39,868 bases of DNA from a virus, in IMG/VR virus record IMGVR_UViG_3300028802_000467, positions 1-39,868 of that record. One strand, written 5' to 3'. Each line of letters starts with the position of its first letter. Positions within the stretch are counted from its first letter, which is position 1. Below the pieces are notes generated by a model. It ran no database searches, was not told the DNA's origin, and worked only from the letters and a program-made list of their open reading frames with translations. A program made the position numbers and the translations under genes. Shown piece after piece: positions 13,944 to 22,401 of the stretch.

Positions 13944-15368
13944 GTGCCCAAAGTCAAAGTAACCATCGGAAACGATCGCCCGCCGCGTCCGGCGCTAGGC
14001 AGCACCACCACCGCATTCATCGTCGGGTTGGCAGAGCGCGGCCCGGTAGGCGAGGTGATCGAGATCAAATCGACTGGGCAGCTGGTCACGCTCTGCGGAG
14101 CGCGGGTGGCATACAGCCCCGTCTACGACGTTCTCGACGTTGCCTTCAGGCGCGGGTTGAGCCGCGCTCTGTTCTCCCGCCGCGTCGGCCCGGCGGCGGC
14201 GAGTGCGACCAAAAAACTCAAAGCCGGTGCCACCGACGTCCTCGAAGCGATCGCTTCGTCCCCGGGCGAATGGGCGAACGATGCCGAAATCGATACCGAA
14301 GACGGCGTCACGCCCGAAACGTTCCACGTCAAGGTGACTCTCGACGGGGATCTCCTCGAGACCTCACCCGAGCTCGCCGACAACGACGCCGCAGTCGCCT
14401 GGGCCTCGAAATTCTCGGCCTTCATCACCCTCAAAAAACTCGCTGCGGGGATCCCTGACGAGCAGTCGGTCAAACTCGCCGGCGGCGCCGACGACCGCAA
14501 CAACGTCGACGACGTGGTGATCGCGAAAGGCCTCGAACTGTTCGGTGCCGACCTCGGCACTGGGCAGGTCGCGGCGCCGGGCTTCACCGACGAAGCGACG
14601 CAGGCCGCGGTGATGGCTCACTGCGAGGCCATGCAGCGGGTGCCGGTCCTCGACGGGGAAGACACCGACGACGCCGACGAGCTGATCGAACAGGTCGGCA
14701 AACTGCGCTCCCTCCCGGGCGCGCGGCAGACGGCGGTCTTCGCTCCCTGGGACATCGTCCCCGGCCTGGCGCTCGGAACCACGCGCACCGTACCGCCGTG
14801 CGGTCGCCAGCTCGGCGCGATTGCCGCCGTCGACGCGAAGTCGGGCACGGCCAATGTCCCCGCCGCGGGAGACGAGGGCAAGGACACCTACCCGATCGGC
14901 CTCTCGCAGACCTACAGCGACGAGGACCGGGAACGGCTGAACGAAGCCGGGGTCAACATCTCGATCGTCGAGGAAAACGTCGTGACGACCTTCGGCTGGC
15001 GCACGCTGGCGGATCCGGTCACCGAGGCAGGGACCTGGCTCTCGCTCGCAAGCGCGCGTCAGGTCATCGCGATGGCCGCCGAGGTGAGGAGCGTCCTCAA
15101 GCGCTACCTCTTCAAGCCGCTCGACGCGAAGGGCATCAGGCGGGCCGCGGCCGAAGGCGCCTGTCAGAACGAGGTGATCAAGCCCGCCTATCAGGCGAAC
15201 GGCGTCTTCGGGGATACCGAAGCCGAAGCCGCCCAGGTCGTCGTCGAGCAGGACGTGTCGCCGACCGACGGCTCGATCGGCAAGTTGACCGGCAACCTGA
15301 CGGCGCGCCCGACGCCCTTCAGCGAGGAGATCGACTTCCAGGTCTCCGCCACCAGCGAAGCGCTCTAG
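13944..15368 (+). CDS. Contractile tail sheath protein
   Basis: A 474-aa protein starting at GTG 13944 behind AGAAGGAGGGG. The N-terminal TTTAFIVGLAERGPVGEVIEI segment (given in two parts: TTTAFIVGLAERGP and VGEVIEI) is typical of myovirus sheath proteins, as is the C-terminal VSIVEENVVTTFGWRTL region followed by a helical domain with SARQVIAMAAEVRSVLKRYLF and a final EIDFQVSATSEAL strand. The polymer wraps the tail tube and contracts at infection. Its presence makes the phage a myovirus type. Confidence 0.95.
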   Translation: MPKVKVTIGNDRPPRPALGSTTTAFIVGLAERGPVGEVIEIKSTGQLVTLCGARVAYSPVYDVLDVAFRRGLSRALFSRRVGPAAASATKKLKAGATDVLEAIASSPGEWANDAEIDTEDGVTPETFHVKVTLDGDLLETSPELADNDAAVAWASKFSAFITLKKLAAGIPDEQSVKLAGGADDRNNVDDVVIAKGLELFGADLGTGQVAAPGFTDEATQAAVMAHCEAMQRVPVLDGEDTDDADELIEQVGKLRSLPGARQTAVFAPWDIVPGLALGTTRTVPPCGRQLGAIAAVDAKSGTANVPAAGDEGKDTYPIGLSQTYSDEDRERLNEAGVNISIVEENVVTTFGWRTLADPVTEAGTWLSLASARQVIAMAAEVRSVLKRYLFKPLDAKGIRRAAAEGACQNEVIKPAYQANGVFGDTEAEAAQVVVEQDVSPTDGSIGKLTGNLTARPTPFSEEIDFQVSATSEAL

Positions 15369-15405
15369 CAGCGCGACTAACACTCAAGCGCTCTAGGAGG
15401 CGTAC

Positions 15406-15819
15406 ATGGACACTCAGAGGCAAGACCAGGCGGAGATCCACGTGGTCGTAGACGGCAAACCGACGCCCTTCGTCTTCAAGAAAAAGGACGGCGGAAAGTT
15501 CGGCTCGGAAGGCTCCAAGACCTTCCCCGGCGGAATGCGGCCGCAGAAGGCACACGGCGGCCCAGCGGTGGTCGAGGACGTCTCGTTCGAGGCGGAGTTC
15601 GTGCCGGCGCGCGACCACGCCGAAATCCAGCGGATGAAGCAGCGCCGCGGCAAGGGCAAGGCCAAGGCGAACGAAATCATCCTCGACGAGGACGGCAACG
15701 CCTGGGGCCAGGGCGACGACTGGAGCGGGATCCTGAGCGGCATCGACACCGGCTCCTACGACTCGAGCTCCTCGGAGCCGAAGTCGTTCACCATCGAAAT
15801 CGAAACGGACGGCGAATAG
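15406..15819 (+). CDS. Tail tube protein
   Basis: A 137-aa protein starting at ATG 15406 with AGGAGG upstream. It lies directly after the sheath gene, the usual place of the tube protein. The sequence is beta-rich with FKKKDGGKFGSEGSKTFPGGM and a GGPAVVEDVSFEAEFVP strand pair, fitting the tube fold in which conserved strands form the inner barrel. It would form the inner conduit for DNA. The final GTG overlap starts the chaperone gene. Confidence 0.82.
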   Translation: MDTQRQDQAEIHVVVDGKPTPFVFKKKDGGKFGSEGSKTFPGGMRPQKAHGGPAVVEDVSFEAEFVPARDHAEIQRMKQRRGKGKAKANEIILDEDGNAWGQGDDWSGILSGIDTGSYDSSSSEPKSFTIEIETDGE

Positions 15820-16370
15820 TGAGCGAGATCAACCAACCGCCGAGCGACTCGACCGATCCCGCCGAGGAGCGCGTCGGCAGCGCCATCGCGGCGATTCGCA
15901 AGCGACGCGATGAGATCCGCGGTAAGGGGTTCCTCGACCTGCTCGTGCCCGGCTACAAGGGCAACCTGAAGGTCCGCTACAAGGACCTCAACGACAAAGA
16001 GCACGACCAGCTCGCCAAGCGCTACCAGCGCGCCAACGAGCGAGACGACGTCGAGGGAGAACGCGAGGCGATCTCCAACATCCTCATCGCCCACTGCGAA
16101 CGAATCTTCGTTCGCGAGTCCGGCGTCGAGGAGTGGCTGTTGCTGGAGAAAGGCAACGGGCCGCTGCGCTTCGACCGCCAGCTGGCCGAGGTCCTTGAGC
16201 TCGCCGCCGAGACCGCCGTCGAGACGGTCCTCGAGGTCTTCTCGCCGAAGAAAGAGGGCGAGGAGAACAAGCGCTGCCAGCCAGACGCGATCGCGCCGCA
16301 CATGGAAGCGATCTTCGCCTGGCGCCAGGGCCAGGAGGACCGCATTAGCGACGCCCTGCTGGGGGAATAA
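15819..16370 (+). CDS. Tail assembly chaperone, short form
   Basis: A 183-aa protein starting at GTG 15819, overlapping the tube stop. It is charged and helical, with DLLVPGYKGNLKVRYKDLND, a later ISNILIAHCERIFVR segment, and EVLELAAETAVETVLEVFS near the end. The position between tube and tape measure is that of the G/GT-type chaperones that coat the tape measure protein. The gene ends at TAA 16368-16370 immediately after GGGGG, the site where a -1 slip would give the longer form (next entry). Confidence 0.88.
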   Translation: MSEINQPPSDSTDPAEERVGSAIAAIRKRRDEIRGKGFLDLLVPGYKGNLKVRYKDLNDKEHDQLAKRYQRANERDDVEGEREAISNILIAHCERIFVRESGVEEWLLLEKGNGPLRFDRQLAEVLELAAETAVETVLEVFSPKKEGEENKRCQPDAIAPHMEAIFAWRQGQEDRISDALLGE

Positions 16371-16582
16371 AGCGCCTAGGAAACGGGCGAGTCGCCCGCG
16401 ACCTCGAGTGGGCGGCAACCCTGCTCGCGCTCCGTCTCGACGGGTGGCGGTATCTCACCGCCGCTGATTCCACCGAGCGCGCCCTGATGCAGGCCCTCGC
16501 TCCCCTGGTGGCGGAGCGAAGGAGAGAAGAATTCCAGGCCCAGGCCCTCGCAAATGCGGAGGCCTTCTTCGGGTCTGGCTAA
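16364..16582 (+). CDS. Tail assembly chaperone, -1 frameshift extension (long form C-terminus)
   Basis: The -1 frame opens after TAG 16346-16348 and continues to TAA 16580-16582. It encodes a protein-like sequence, DLEWAATLLALRLDGWRYLT, then an AADSTERALMQALAPLVAE helix and NAEAFFGSG. It has no ATG, GTG or TTG in its first 40 codons, so independent initiation is unlikely. The frameshift must happen between 16349 and 16370; the only obvious slippery run there is GGGGGAA (16361-16367). A slip there would fuse about 182 residues of the chaperone to 72 more, about 254 aa. This reproduces the conserved tail-chaperone frameshift of long-tailed phages. The exact slip position is inferred. Confidence 0.8.
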   Translation, partial: GIKRLGNGRVARDLEWAATLLALRLDGWRYLTAADSTERALMQALAPLVAERRREEFQAQALANAEAFFGSG

Positions 16583-16603
16583 GCCCGTGAGGGGAGGTCG
16601 GCC

Positions 16604-19249
16604 GTGTCGAGTAAATCGAGCTCGGTCGACGTCTTCCTACGGCTGCGCGAACAGCGCAAATTCAGCAAGGAATTGGCCGCTGGCGGGGCATCGCTCGAAC
16701 GCTTCGGCGTTCGCGGCGCCAAGTCGATGGCCTCCTTTGCCGCCTCGGCGGACAAATGGAAGTCGTTCGGCCGCAAATGGACGCGCAACGTCTCGCTGCC
16801 CCTCGGTCTCGCAGCTGGCCTCTCGGCAAAACTCGCGATCGACCAGGAATCGTCCTTCGCCGGCGTTCGCAAGACGGTCGATGGGACCGAACGGCAGTAC
16901 AAACGGCTCGAACTGGGCCTGCGCGGAATGTCGCTGAAGATCCCGGTCTCGGCGAACGAGCTCAATGAAATCGCCGAGGCCGCCGGCCAGCTGGGGGTCA
17001 AGCGCAAGGCGATCCTCGGCTTCACCCGCGTCGTCGCCGACCTGGGCGTTGCGACCAACCTCAAAGGCGACGAAGGGGCGACGACGCTCGCCCGCTTCGC
17101 GAACATCACTCAGATGCCCCAGTCGAAGTTCGATCGGCTGGGATCGACGATCGTCGCCCTCGGTAACGCCGGCGCTTCGACCGAGAGCGATATCGCCGCG
17201 ATGGGCCTTCGCATCGCCGCCGCCGGCAACTACGTCGGCATGTCGGAGCCCCAGATCCTCGGCTACGCGAACGCCCTTTCCTCGCTCGGGATCGAGGCGG
17301 AGGCTGGCGGCACGGCGATCTCGACGGCCTTCAAGGAGATCAACTCCGCCGTCGCCGGCGGCGGCCCGAAGCTCGAACGGTTCGCGGCGGTCGCCGGCAT
17401 GTCGTCCGGGCAGTTCAAGAAAGCCTGGGAAGCCGACGCCGCCGACGCTTCCGTCGCCTGGATCGAAGGTCTGGCGCGACTCAAAAAGGAGGGCAAGGAC
17501 GTCCCTGCCGCCCTCAAGGCTCTCGACCCCCAGCTCGGCGGTTCGCGGATCCAGGACACCTTGATCCGCGCTTCGGGTGCCGGCGAGCTTCTACGCGAAA
17601 GCCTCGACCTGGGCGCCCGGTCCTGGCGCGAAAACAACGCGCTGGTGCAAGAGGCCAACAAGCGCTACGAAACCACGAAATCACAGCTTGAGCTCCTCAA
17701 AAACCAGGCGGTCGACCTCGGCGTCACCTTCGGCCAGGAGCTGCTTCCTGCCGTCCTCGGATTCGCCGAATTCGCCGGGCCCATGCTCCAGGACGCGGCT
17801 CAGTTCTTCGGTGCTCTGCCCCCCGAGATGCAGGCCGCTGCAGTTGGCGCCACGGCTCTGTTGGTCGCAATCGGCCCGCTCGCCTCGGCGGTCGGCTACT
17901 TCGCCGGCGGCGTCGGCCGCTCGGTGGTCGCGATGGCCCGGTTCCAGCAGGGCGCCTCCAGCTTCCTTTCGGTCTACAACGCCGCGATGGCGGCCGGTCA
18001 GGGGCGCCGGACCAGCCTCGGCATGGCTTTCGAGGGCGGCGGCACGGCCGGCGCCCTGCGCACCGCGAAAGGCTTCGCCCTGAGCCTCGGCCCCGCCGTC
18101 GCTGCCTATGGGATCGGCAACATCGTCACCTCCGCGGTCGAAGGCGATATGGACGACGCGGGCTTCGAGCTCGGCGGCGCTCTCGCTGGCGGCATCGCTG
18201 GGTTCATGATCGGCGGTCCCTTCGGTGCCATGCTCGGAGTCGGCCTCGGCTCGCTGGGCGGCGAGCTGATCTCCGGCCTCTTCGGCGGCAACGCCGAGCA
18301 GACGATTCAGGAAGAGATCCAAGACCGCCTGAAGGGCGTCGCCAAGGCGATGGATAGCCAGCGCGCTTCTTCGAAGGCGCTGGCCCACGCGAGCGGCCTC
18401 GTTGTCAGGTGGCACCACCGGCAGCGCTCCGCTGCGCAGGAAGTTCGCACGGCCGAAGGGGCACTCTCGGTTGCCCGGAAGGGCTATCCGCAGAACTCGC
18501 AGCCGGTCATCCGCTCCGAAATTCACCTGGCGAAGGCGACCGAACGTCTGACGGCCGCCAAACGCAAAGCGAAAGCGGCCGAGCGGCTGAAAGGCGTGAA
18601 CCGCGAGATCGCCAAGGAAGACTTCCGCTTCACGACCCTGCAGCTGCGGACCCTGCAGAGCAGGCTAAGAGACGAACGCTACGGCCTGATGAAGAACCGG
18701 GATGCGCTCAAGAAGCAAGGTGCTGCCTGGAAGGAGATCCGGCCAGTCAACGAAGCACTCACCAAGAACTTCGACCGGCTCTCGACCGCCGGCAAACGCC
18801 TGCGAGACACCTCTCGGGAAGCCTCTGCGCAGATCGGCCCGAAATTCGCCGGGTTCCTTCGCAATGCCAGCGACGAAGCGCTGAGGCTGGGATCGAATCT
18901 GCGGGTCGCCGCCAAGTTCCAGCGCCAGTTCAACGAACAGGCCGAAGCGTACATGCGGGCGCGCGCCGAAGGTAAGGACTTCATCTACGAAGACGAAGGC
19001 CCAACCGCATCGGCAGGGCCCGGGGTGCGATTCGGTACGGCGCCCTCGCAGGGCGGCAGCGGACCGCCGAGTGCTGGCGGCGGCAGGAAACCGCCGCGAA
19101 GGGGCGGCTCGCCACGGCCGGGAACTGGCCGCGGCTCACTCATGGCCACCGCCGGCGACACCGTGATCGAGGTGCCGGTGATCCTCGATGGCAAGGAGAT
19201 CCACCGGGTCGTCGCGCGGCACGATAAGCGGAAGAAAAACCGCGAATGA
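16604..19249 (+). CDS. Tail tape measure protein
   Basis: An 881-aa protein starting at GTG 16604 with GGGGAGG upstream. Residues about 60-330 match the TP901-type tape measure core: FAGVRKTVDGTERQ, IPVSANELNEIAEAAGQLGV, then FANITQMPQ and ESDIAAMGLRIAAAGNYVGM. Hydrophobic segments around 410-440 and a Gly/Ala-rich GGALAGGIAGFMIGG stretch (about 523-540) could cross the host membrane on DNA ejection. The C-terminal third is a basic coiled coil. Tape measure length sets tail length. It is flanked by the chaperone and the LysM baseplate protein, as usual. Confidence 0.95.
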   Translation: MSSKSSSVDVFLRLREQRKFSKELAAGGASLERFGVRGAKSMASFAASADKWKSFGRKWTRNVSLPLGLAAGLSAKLAIDQESSFAGVRKTVDGTERQYKRLELGLRGMSLKIPVSANELNEIAEAAGQLGVKRKAILGFTRVVADLGVATNLKGDEGATTLARFANITQMPQSKFDRLGSTIVALGNAGASTESDIAAMGLRIAAAGNYVGMSEPQILGYANALSSLGIEAEAGGTAISTAFKEINSAVAGGGPKLERFAAVAGMSSGQFKKAWEADAADASVAWIEGLARLKKEGKDVPAALKALDPQLGGSRIQDTLIRASGAGELLRESLDLGARSWRENNALVQEANKRYETTKSQLELLKNQAVDLGVTFGQELLPAVLGFAEFAGPMLQDAAQFFGALPPEMQAAAVGATALLVAIGPLASAVGYFAGGVGRSVVAMARFQQGASSFLSVYNAAMAAGQGRRTSLGMAFEGGGTAGALRTAKGFALSLGPAVAAYGIGNIVTSAVEGDMDDAGFELGGALAGGIAGFMIGGPFGAMLGVGLGSLGGELISGLFGGNAEQTIQEEIQDRLKGVAKAMDSQRASSKALAHASGLVVRWHHRQRSAAQEVRTAEGALSVARKGYPQNSQPVIRSEIHLAKATERLTAAKRKAKAAERLKGVNREIAKEDFRFTTLQLRTLQSRLRDERYGLMKNRDALKKQGAAWKEIRPVNEALTKNFDRLSTAGKRLRDTSREASAQIGPKFAGFLRNASDEALRLGSNLRVAAKFQRQFNEQAEAYMRARAEGKDFIYEDEGPTASAGPGVRFGTAPSQGGSGPPSAGGGRKPPRRGGSPRPGTGRGSLMATAGDTVIEVPVILDGKEIHRVVARHDKRKKNRE

Positions 19250-19857
19250 ACCACCGCCAGCTGCGGTTGATCTGCAAGAACCCGAAGGTCGACGTGACGG
19301 TGAATATGGGCGACGGCCCGTCGACGCCGACCGCCGGCTTCTCCGGCTGGGAGGTCGTCGATCGGGTGCGTCGCAAGGGGATGACCTCGAGGACCGGCGT
19401 CGAGCCCTTCCAGCAGGACGTGCCGATCTTCCTCGACGGGTTCTCCGAGAATCGCTCGGTCGAGCGCCCCCTCGAACAGATTCTCAGCCTGGGCGAGGAG
19501 TCGGCGATCTTCCACGCCTACGGGCCCATCGATCGCGACGGCGAGCTCTTCATCTTCGGCGCCGACCCCGAGTTCTCCGAACGACGGAAAGCCAACGACG
19601 GCACCACGGTGCGAGCGCGGCTGACGTTGAAGCTCATGGAGTACGTCCCTGGCAACGTCGCCGGGCGGTCGCGGCGGGGCAAGGAAGCGATCGGCGAGGC
19701 CGTCGCCCTCACCTACACGACCGTCGCCGGCGACACCTTGACGAAAATCGCCCACGCCCTGTACCACGACTGGACTCGCTGGCGGGAGATCGGGCGCAAG
19801 AACGGCATCACCGACCCCCACCGCCTGCTGCCGCCGGGCCGGGAGCTGAAGCTCTAG
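19246..19857 (+). CDS. LysM-domain baseplate protein (XkdP-like)
   Basis: A 203-aa protein starting at ATG 19246, overlapping the tape measure stop. The N-terminal 150 residues form a beta-rich domain with GWEVVDRVRRKGMTSR and VPIFLDGFSENRSVE. The last 45 residues are a LysM motif, YTTVAGDTLTKIAHALYHDW, ending with NGITDPHRLLPPGRELKL. In PBSX-like and other contractile tails this LysM protein links tape measure, tube end and hub; LysM may bind peptidoglycan or act as an assembly module. Gene order supports the XkdP-like role. Confidence 0.88.
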   Translation: MNHRQLRLICKNPKVDVTVNMGDGPSTPTAGFSGWEVVDRVRRKGMTSRTGVEPFQQDVPIFLDGFSENRSVERPLEQILSLGEESAIFHAYGPIDRDGELFIFGADPEFSERRKANDGTTVRARLTLKLMEYVPGNVAGRSRRGKEAIGEAVALTYTTVAGDTLTKIAHALYHDWTRWREIGRKNGITDPHRLLPPGRELKL

Positions 19858-21789
19858 ATGGCGGCGAAGGCCGACGTCGGCGAGGCACACGCTCTCACTC
19901 GCCTGCAAGGCGTTCACTCCGACATCGAGGACCTGGTCCTGCGGGGAGGAAAGGGACTCGACCTCGAGGTCGGCGTGGCGATCACCCCGACTCCCTCGAT
20001 CACCCGGACGATCGGCGGCGCCAGTTCCATCGATCTATCCGTCTTCGACCCCGAGCGGCGTCTTCTGAAGCGTTCGCTGCTCGCCGAAGCCTGGAACGCG
20101 GAGATCGACGGTCTGCACTTCCGCTACCCGGGCGCTCTCTCCAAGCAGGGCGACACCCTCACCCTCACCCTCGAAGACCGCTGGATCGCGAAGCTGCGCG
20201 AATTCAAGGGCCCGGTGAAGGCCCGGCGCGAAGAGATGACCCGCGCCGAGTTCATCTTGATGCTGGTCGAAGAAGCCTGCCCGGGCCTTCGCTTTATCTG
20301 CCCCCAGCTGCACAAGATCCAGCCGATCGCCTCCGGGCGCCAGGCGAAGAAGGCCAAGGACGACGCTCAGGCAAACCGCGGCAAAGGCCTCGGTGCCGCC
20401 GCCGGCCTGACTGTAAAGGGCGAGAAAGCGACCTCCGACCAGGTCGACGTCGGCGACAGGGCGCTGCGTACCGCCGCCTCGCATGACGCCTCCGCGGTGG
20501 CGACGCTGGCGCTGATCGAGGCACTGGCGGTCGAGTCGGTCTTCGGCGAGGAGGCGGCCAACCTGCTCGGCATGACGCCGGAAACCAAAGCCGCAAGCCA
20601 GTACAGCGCCACCTCCGTCGAGGAGGCCTGCACGGGGTTCCTGCTCGGCTACGTCGCCGGCCACGAAGGGGCGATCGACTACGTCAAGAACCACCCCGAC
20701 GCGAGGCCCTACGAAGTCGCGCAGGGGGTGCAGAGGTCCGGCGCCGGCGCGGCGACCAACGGTGCGGGCAACTACGGCGAGTGGGAATCGGAGGCCCGGC
20801 GCTGGCTGGAGGCCTTCGACGGCGGCGAATACGCGGGTGCGGACTTCGACGCGAGCGAGCCCTATCTCTTCGAAGTCGGCAAAAAGGAGGACTACTGGGA
20901 GGCGATCAAGCGCCTGGCCAAACAGGTGAACTGGCGCTGCTTCCTCTTGGCCGACCGGATGATCTACATGCCGGAGACCGAACTGCTGCAGTCGAAGGTC
21001 CGGCTGGCGATCGACGACGAGCTGCTGGACGACCCCGATGGCGGAGTCGAAAACGTCGACTTCGACTTCGACGGGAACGACCCGGTGACCGAGGTCACGG
21101 TCACGGCGCTGATCAAGCAGTGGAAGCCGCCGCCGGGCTCGGTCGTGACCCTGGCCGATCACGGCCCCGCCAGCATCGGCTTCGGAAGCGCTCCCGCCAG
21201 GGTCAACTCCAAGGGCCAGAAGATGGGGATCTCCGGCAACCGAAACGCGGTGACCGGCGAAGGGAAAGCCCGGTATCTCGTCTCGACGATCGAAGTGCCG
21301 CTGATCGGCGATCCCGCGCAGCGCTTGGCGACGATCACCCTCCGCAAACCGACGGCGCCGCTACCCGAGCCCCGGAACCAAGACTCCAGCGGAGGCGCTG
21401 CACCAGCCGCCTCCGGCAGCAGCCAGAAGGCGCAGGAACTGCACGACTGGTGCGAAGCGCAGATCGGCAAGCCCTATGACTGGGGCGCGGTCGGTCCTGG
21501 CAGCTACGACTGCTCTGGGTTCGTCTCGGCGGGGCTGATCGAGGTAGACCTGTTGGGCGCGCGCTTGACCACCTCAGGATTCACGACCTGGGGCGAGGCC
21601 GGCGAGGGCGAGTTCATCACCGTCCACGGAAAGGCCGGGACCGGCAACCCCCGGACCGAACACGTCGTCATCGAGGTCCTCGGCGATCTCTTCGAGTGCG
21701 GAGGAATCAGCGGCGGCGTCGGCAAGCCCAACTACTCCGCCGAGGACCTCGCCGCCTTCTCGACCAAGCGCCACCCGAAAGGGCTCTGA
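19858..21789 (+). CDS. Baseplate hub protein fused to NlpC/P60 peptidoglycan hydrolase
   Basis: A 643-aa protein starting at ATG 19858 directly after the LysM gene. Residues 1-490 are hub-like (XkdQ/gp27-type), with strands such as ITPTPSITRTIGGASSIDLS, a helical insertion at about 160-330, and an ending with TVTALIKQWKPPPGS. After a Ser/Ala/Pro linker (about 500-525) comes an NlpC/P60 domain: YDCSGFVSAGLI with catalytic Cys552 and a TEHVVIEV strand with His602. This domain would cut peptide cross-links locally so the tube can cross the cell wall. In related phages hub and hydrolase are often separate; here they are one chain. Confidence 0.9.
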   Translation: MAAKADVGEAHALTRLQGVHSDIEDLVLRGGKGLDLEVGVAITPTPSITRTIGGASSIDLSVFDPERRLLKRSLLAEAWNAEIDGLHFRYPGALSKQGDTLTLTLEDRWIAKLREFKGPVKARREEMTRAEFILMLVEEACPGLRFICPQLHKIQPIASGRQAKKAKDDAQANRGKGLGAAAGLTVKGEKATSDQVDVGDRALRTAASHDASAVATLALIEALAVESVFGEEAANLLGMTPETKAASQYSATSVEEACTGFLLGYVAGHEGAIDYVKNHPDARPYEVAQGVQRSGAGAATNGAGNYGEWESEARRWLEAFDGGEYAGADFDASEPYLFEVGKKEDYWEAIKRLAKQVNWRCFLLADRMIYMPETELLQSKVRLAIDDELLDDPDGGVENVDFDFDGNDPVTEVTVTALIKQWKPPPGSVVTLADHGPASIGFGSAPARVNSKGQKMGISGNRNAVTGEGKARYLVSTIEVPLIGDPAQRLATITLRKPTAPLPEPRNQDSSGGAAPAASGSSQKAQELHDWCEAQIGKPYDWGAVGPGSYDCSGFVSAGLIEVDLLGARLTTSGFTTWGEAGEGEFITVHGKAGTGNPRTEHVVIEVLGDLFECGGISGGVGKPNYSAEDLAAFSTKRHPKGL

Positions 21790-22058
21790 TGGCGATCGAC
21801 GAGGGTCGCCCCCAGGACTTCGAGGCGAGGGTCCTCGACGACGCTCTCGCGCCCGGAGAAGCCGTCCGGTGCGTCCTGCCCGCATTGGCCGAGCACCTCG
21901 CCAGCGACCCGCTCGCCTGGATGCCTTACACGACTCCGGCGGGGATCTTCTATCCGAAGCACGGCGACCGCGCATTGGTGACCGAGCCAGACGGCGGCCC
22001 GCCGGCGATTGTCGCCTGGTGGCCCAGCGCGACCGAACCCGACCACGAATTCTCCTGA
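21789..22058 (+). CDS. Small baseplate protein (XkdR/spike-like position)
   Basis: An 89-aa protein starting at ATG 21789 on the last base of the hub stop (TGATG). It has an OB-fold-like stretch, FYPKHGDRALVTEPDGGPP followed by AIVAWWP. Its size and position between hub and gp25 match the small XkdR-like protein of PBSX-type tails, thought to shape the spike or hub tip. I recall similar YPKHGDRALV sequences from actinobacterial prophages. Function is by position. Confidence 0.72.
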   Translation: MAIDEGRPQDFEARVLDDALAPGEAVRCVLPALAEHLASDPLAWMPYTTPAGIFYPKHGDRALVTEPDGGPPAIVAWWPSATEPDHEFS

Positions 22059-22074
22059 GAGGAGGACCCATCCG

Positions 22075-22401
22075 GTGTCTGTCAGAACCCCGCACTTCCG
22101 CACGCCGTTTTCGGTCGAGGGCTCCTCGGTGGCCGTGGTCGACGAGGGCACCGAGGTAGAGGTCCGCCAGTGCGTCGTCGCCGCACTGAACACCAAGCTC
22201 GGATCGCTCATCGACTTGCCGGAGTTCGGGATCCCCTTCGACGTCTTCAAACAGCAGTCGCCGAACCCCTCGGCCGACCGCTACGTGGCGGCAGTCGAGC
22301 GCTGCGAGCCTCGAGCGAACCTGCTCGGCTCAGCGACGGTCGAAGACCTGGCGATGCGGATCGCGATCGCCCCCGAGCGGGAGGAGGCCTCCAATGGATG
22401 A
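22075..22401 (+). CDS. Baseplate wedge protein, gpW/gp25 family
   Basis: A 108-aa protein. GTG 22075 follows AGAGGAGG (22058-22065) at good distance, better than the upstream in-frame ATG inside the previous gene. It has the gp25/GPW pattern: FRTPFSVEGSSVAVVDEG, VRQCVVAALNTKLGSLIDLP and EFGIPFDVF. In T4 and P2 this small protein is the conserved wedge element that starts sheath polymerisation and shares fold features with lysozyme-like baseplate parts. The next gene overlaps by eight bases. Confidence 0.88.
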   Translation: MSVRTPHFRTPFSVEGSSVAVVDEGTEVEVRQCVVAALNTKLGSLIDLPEFGIPFDVFKQQSPNPSADRYVAAVERCEPRANLLGSATVEDLAMRIAIAPEREEASNG

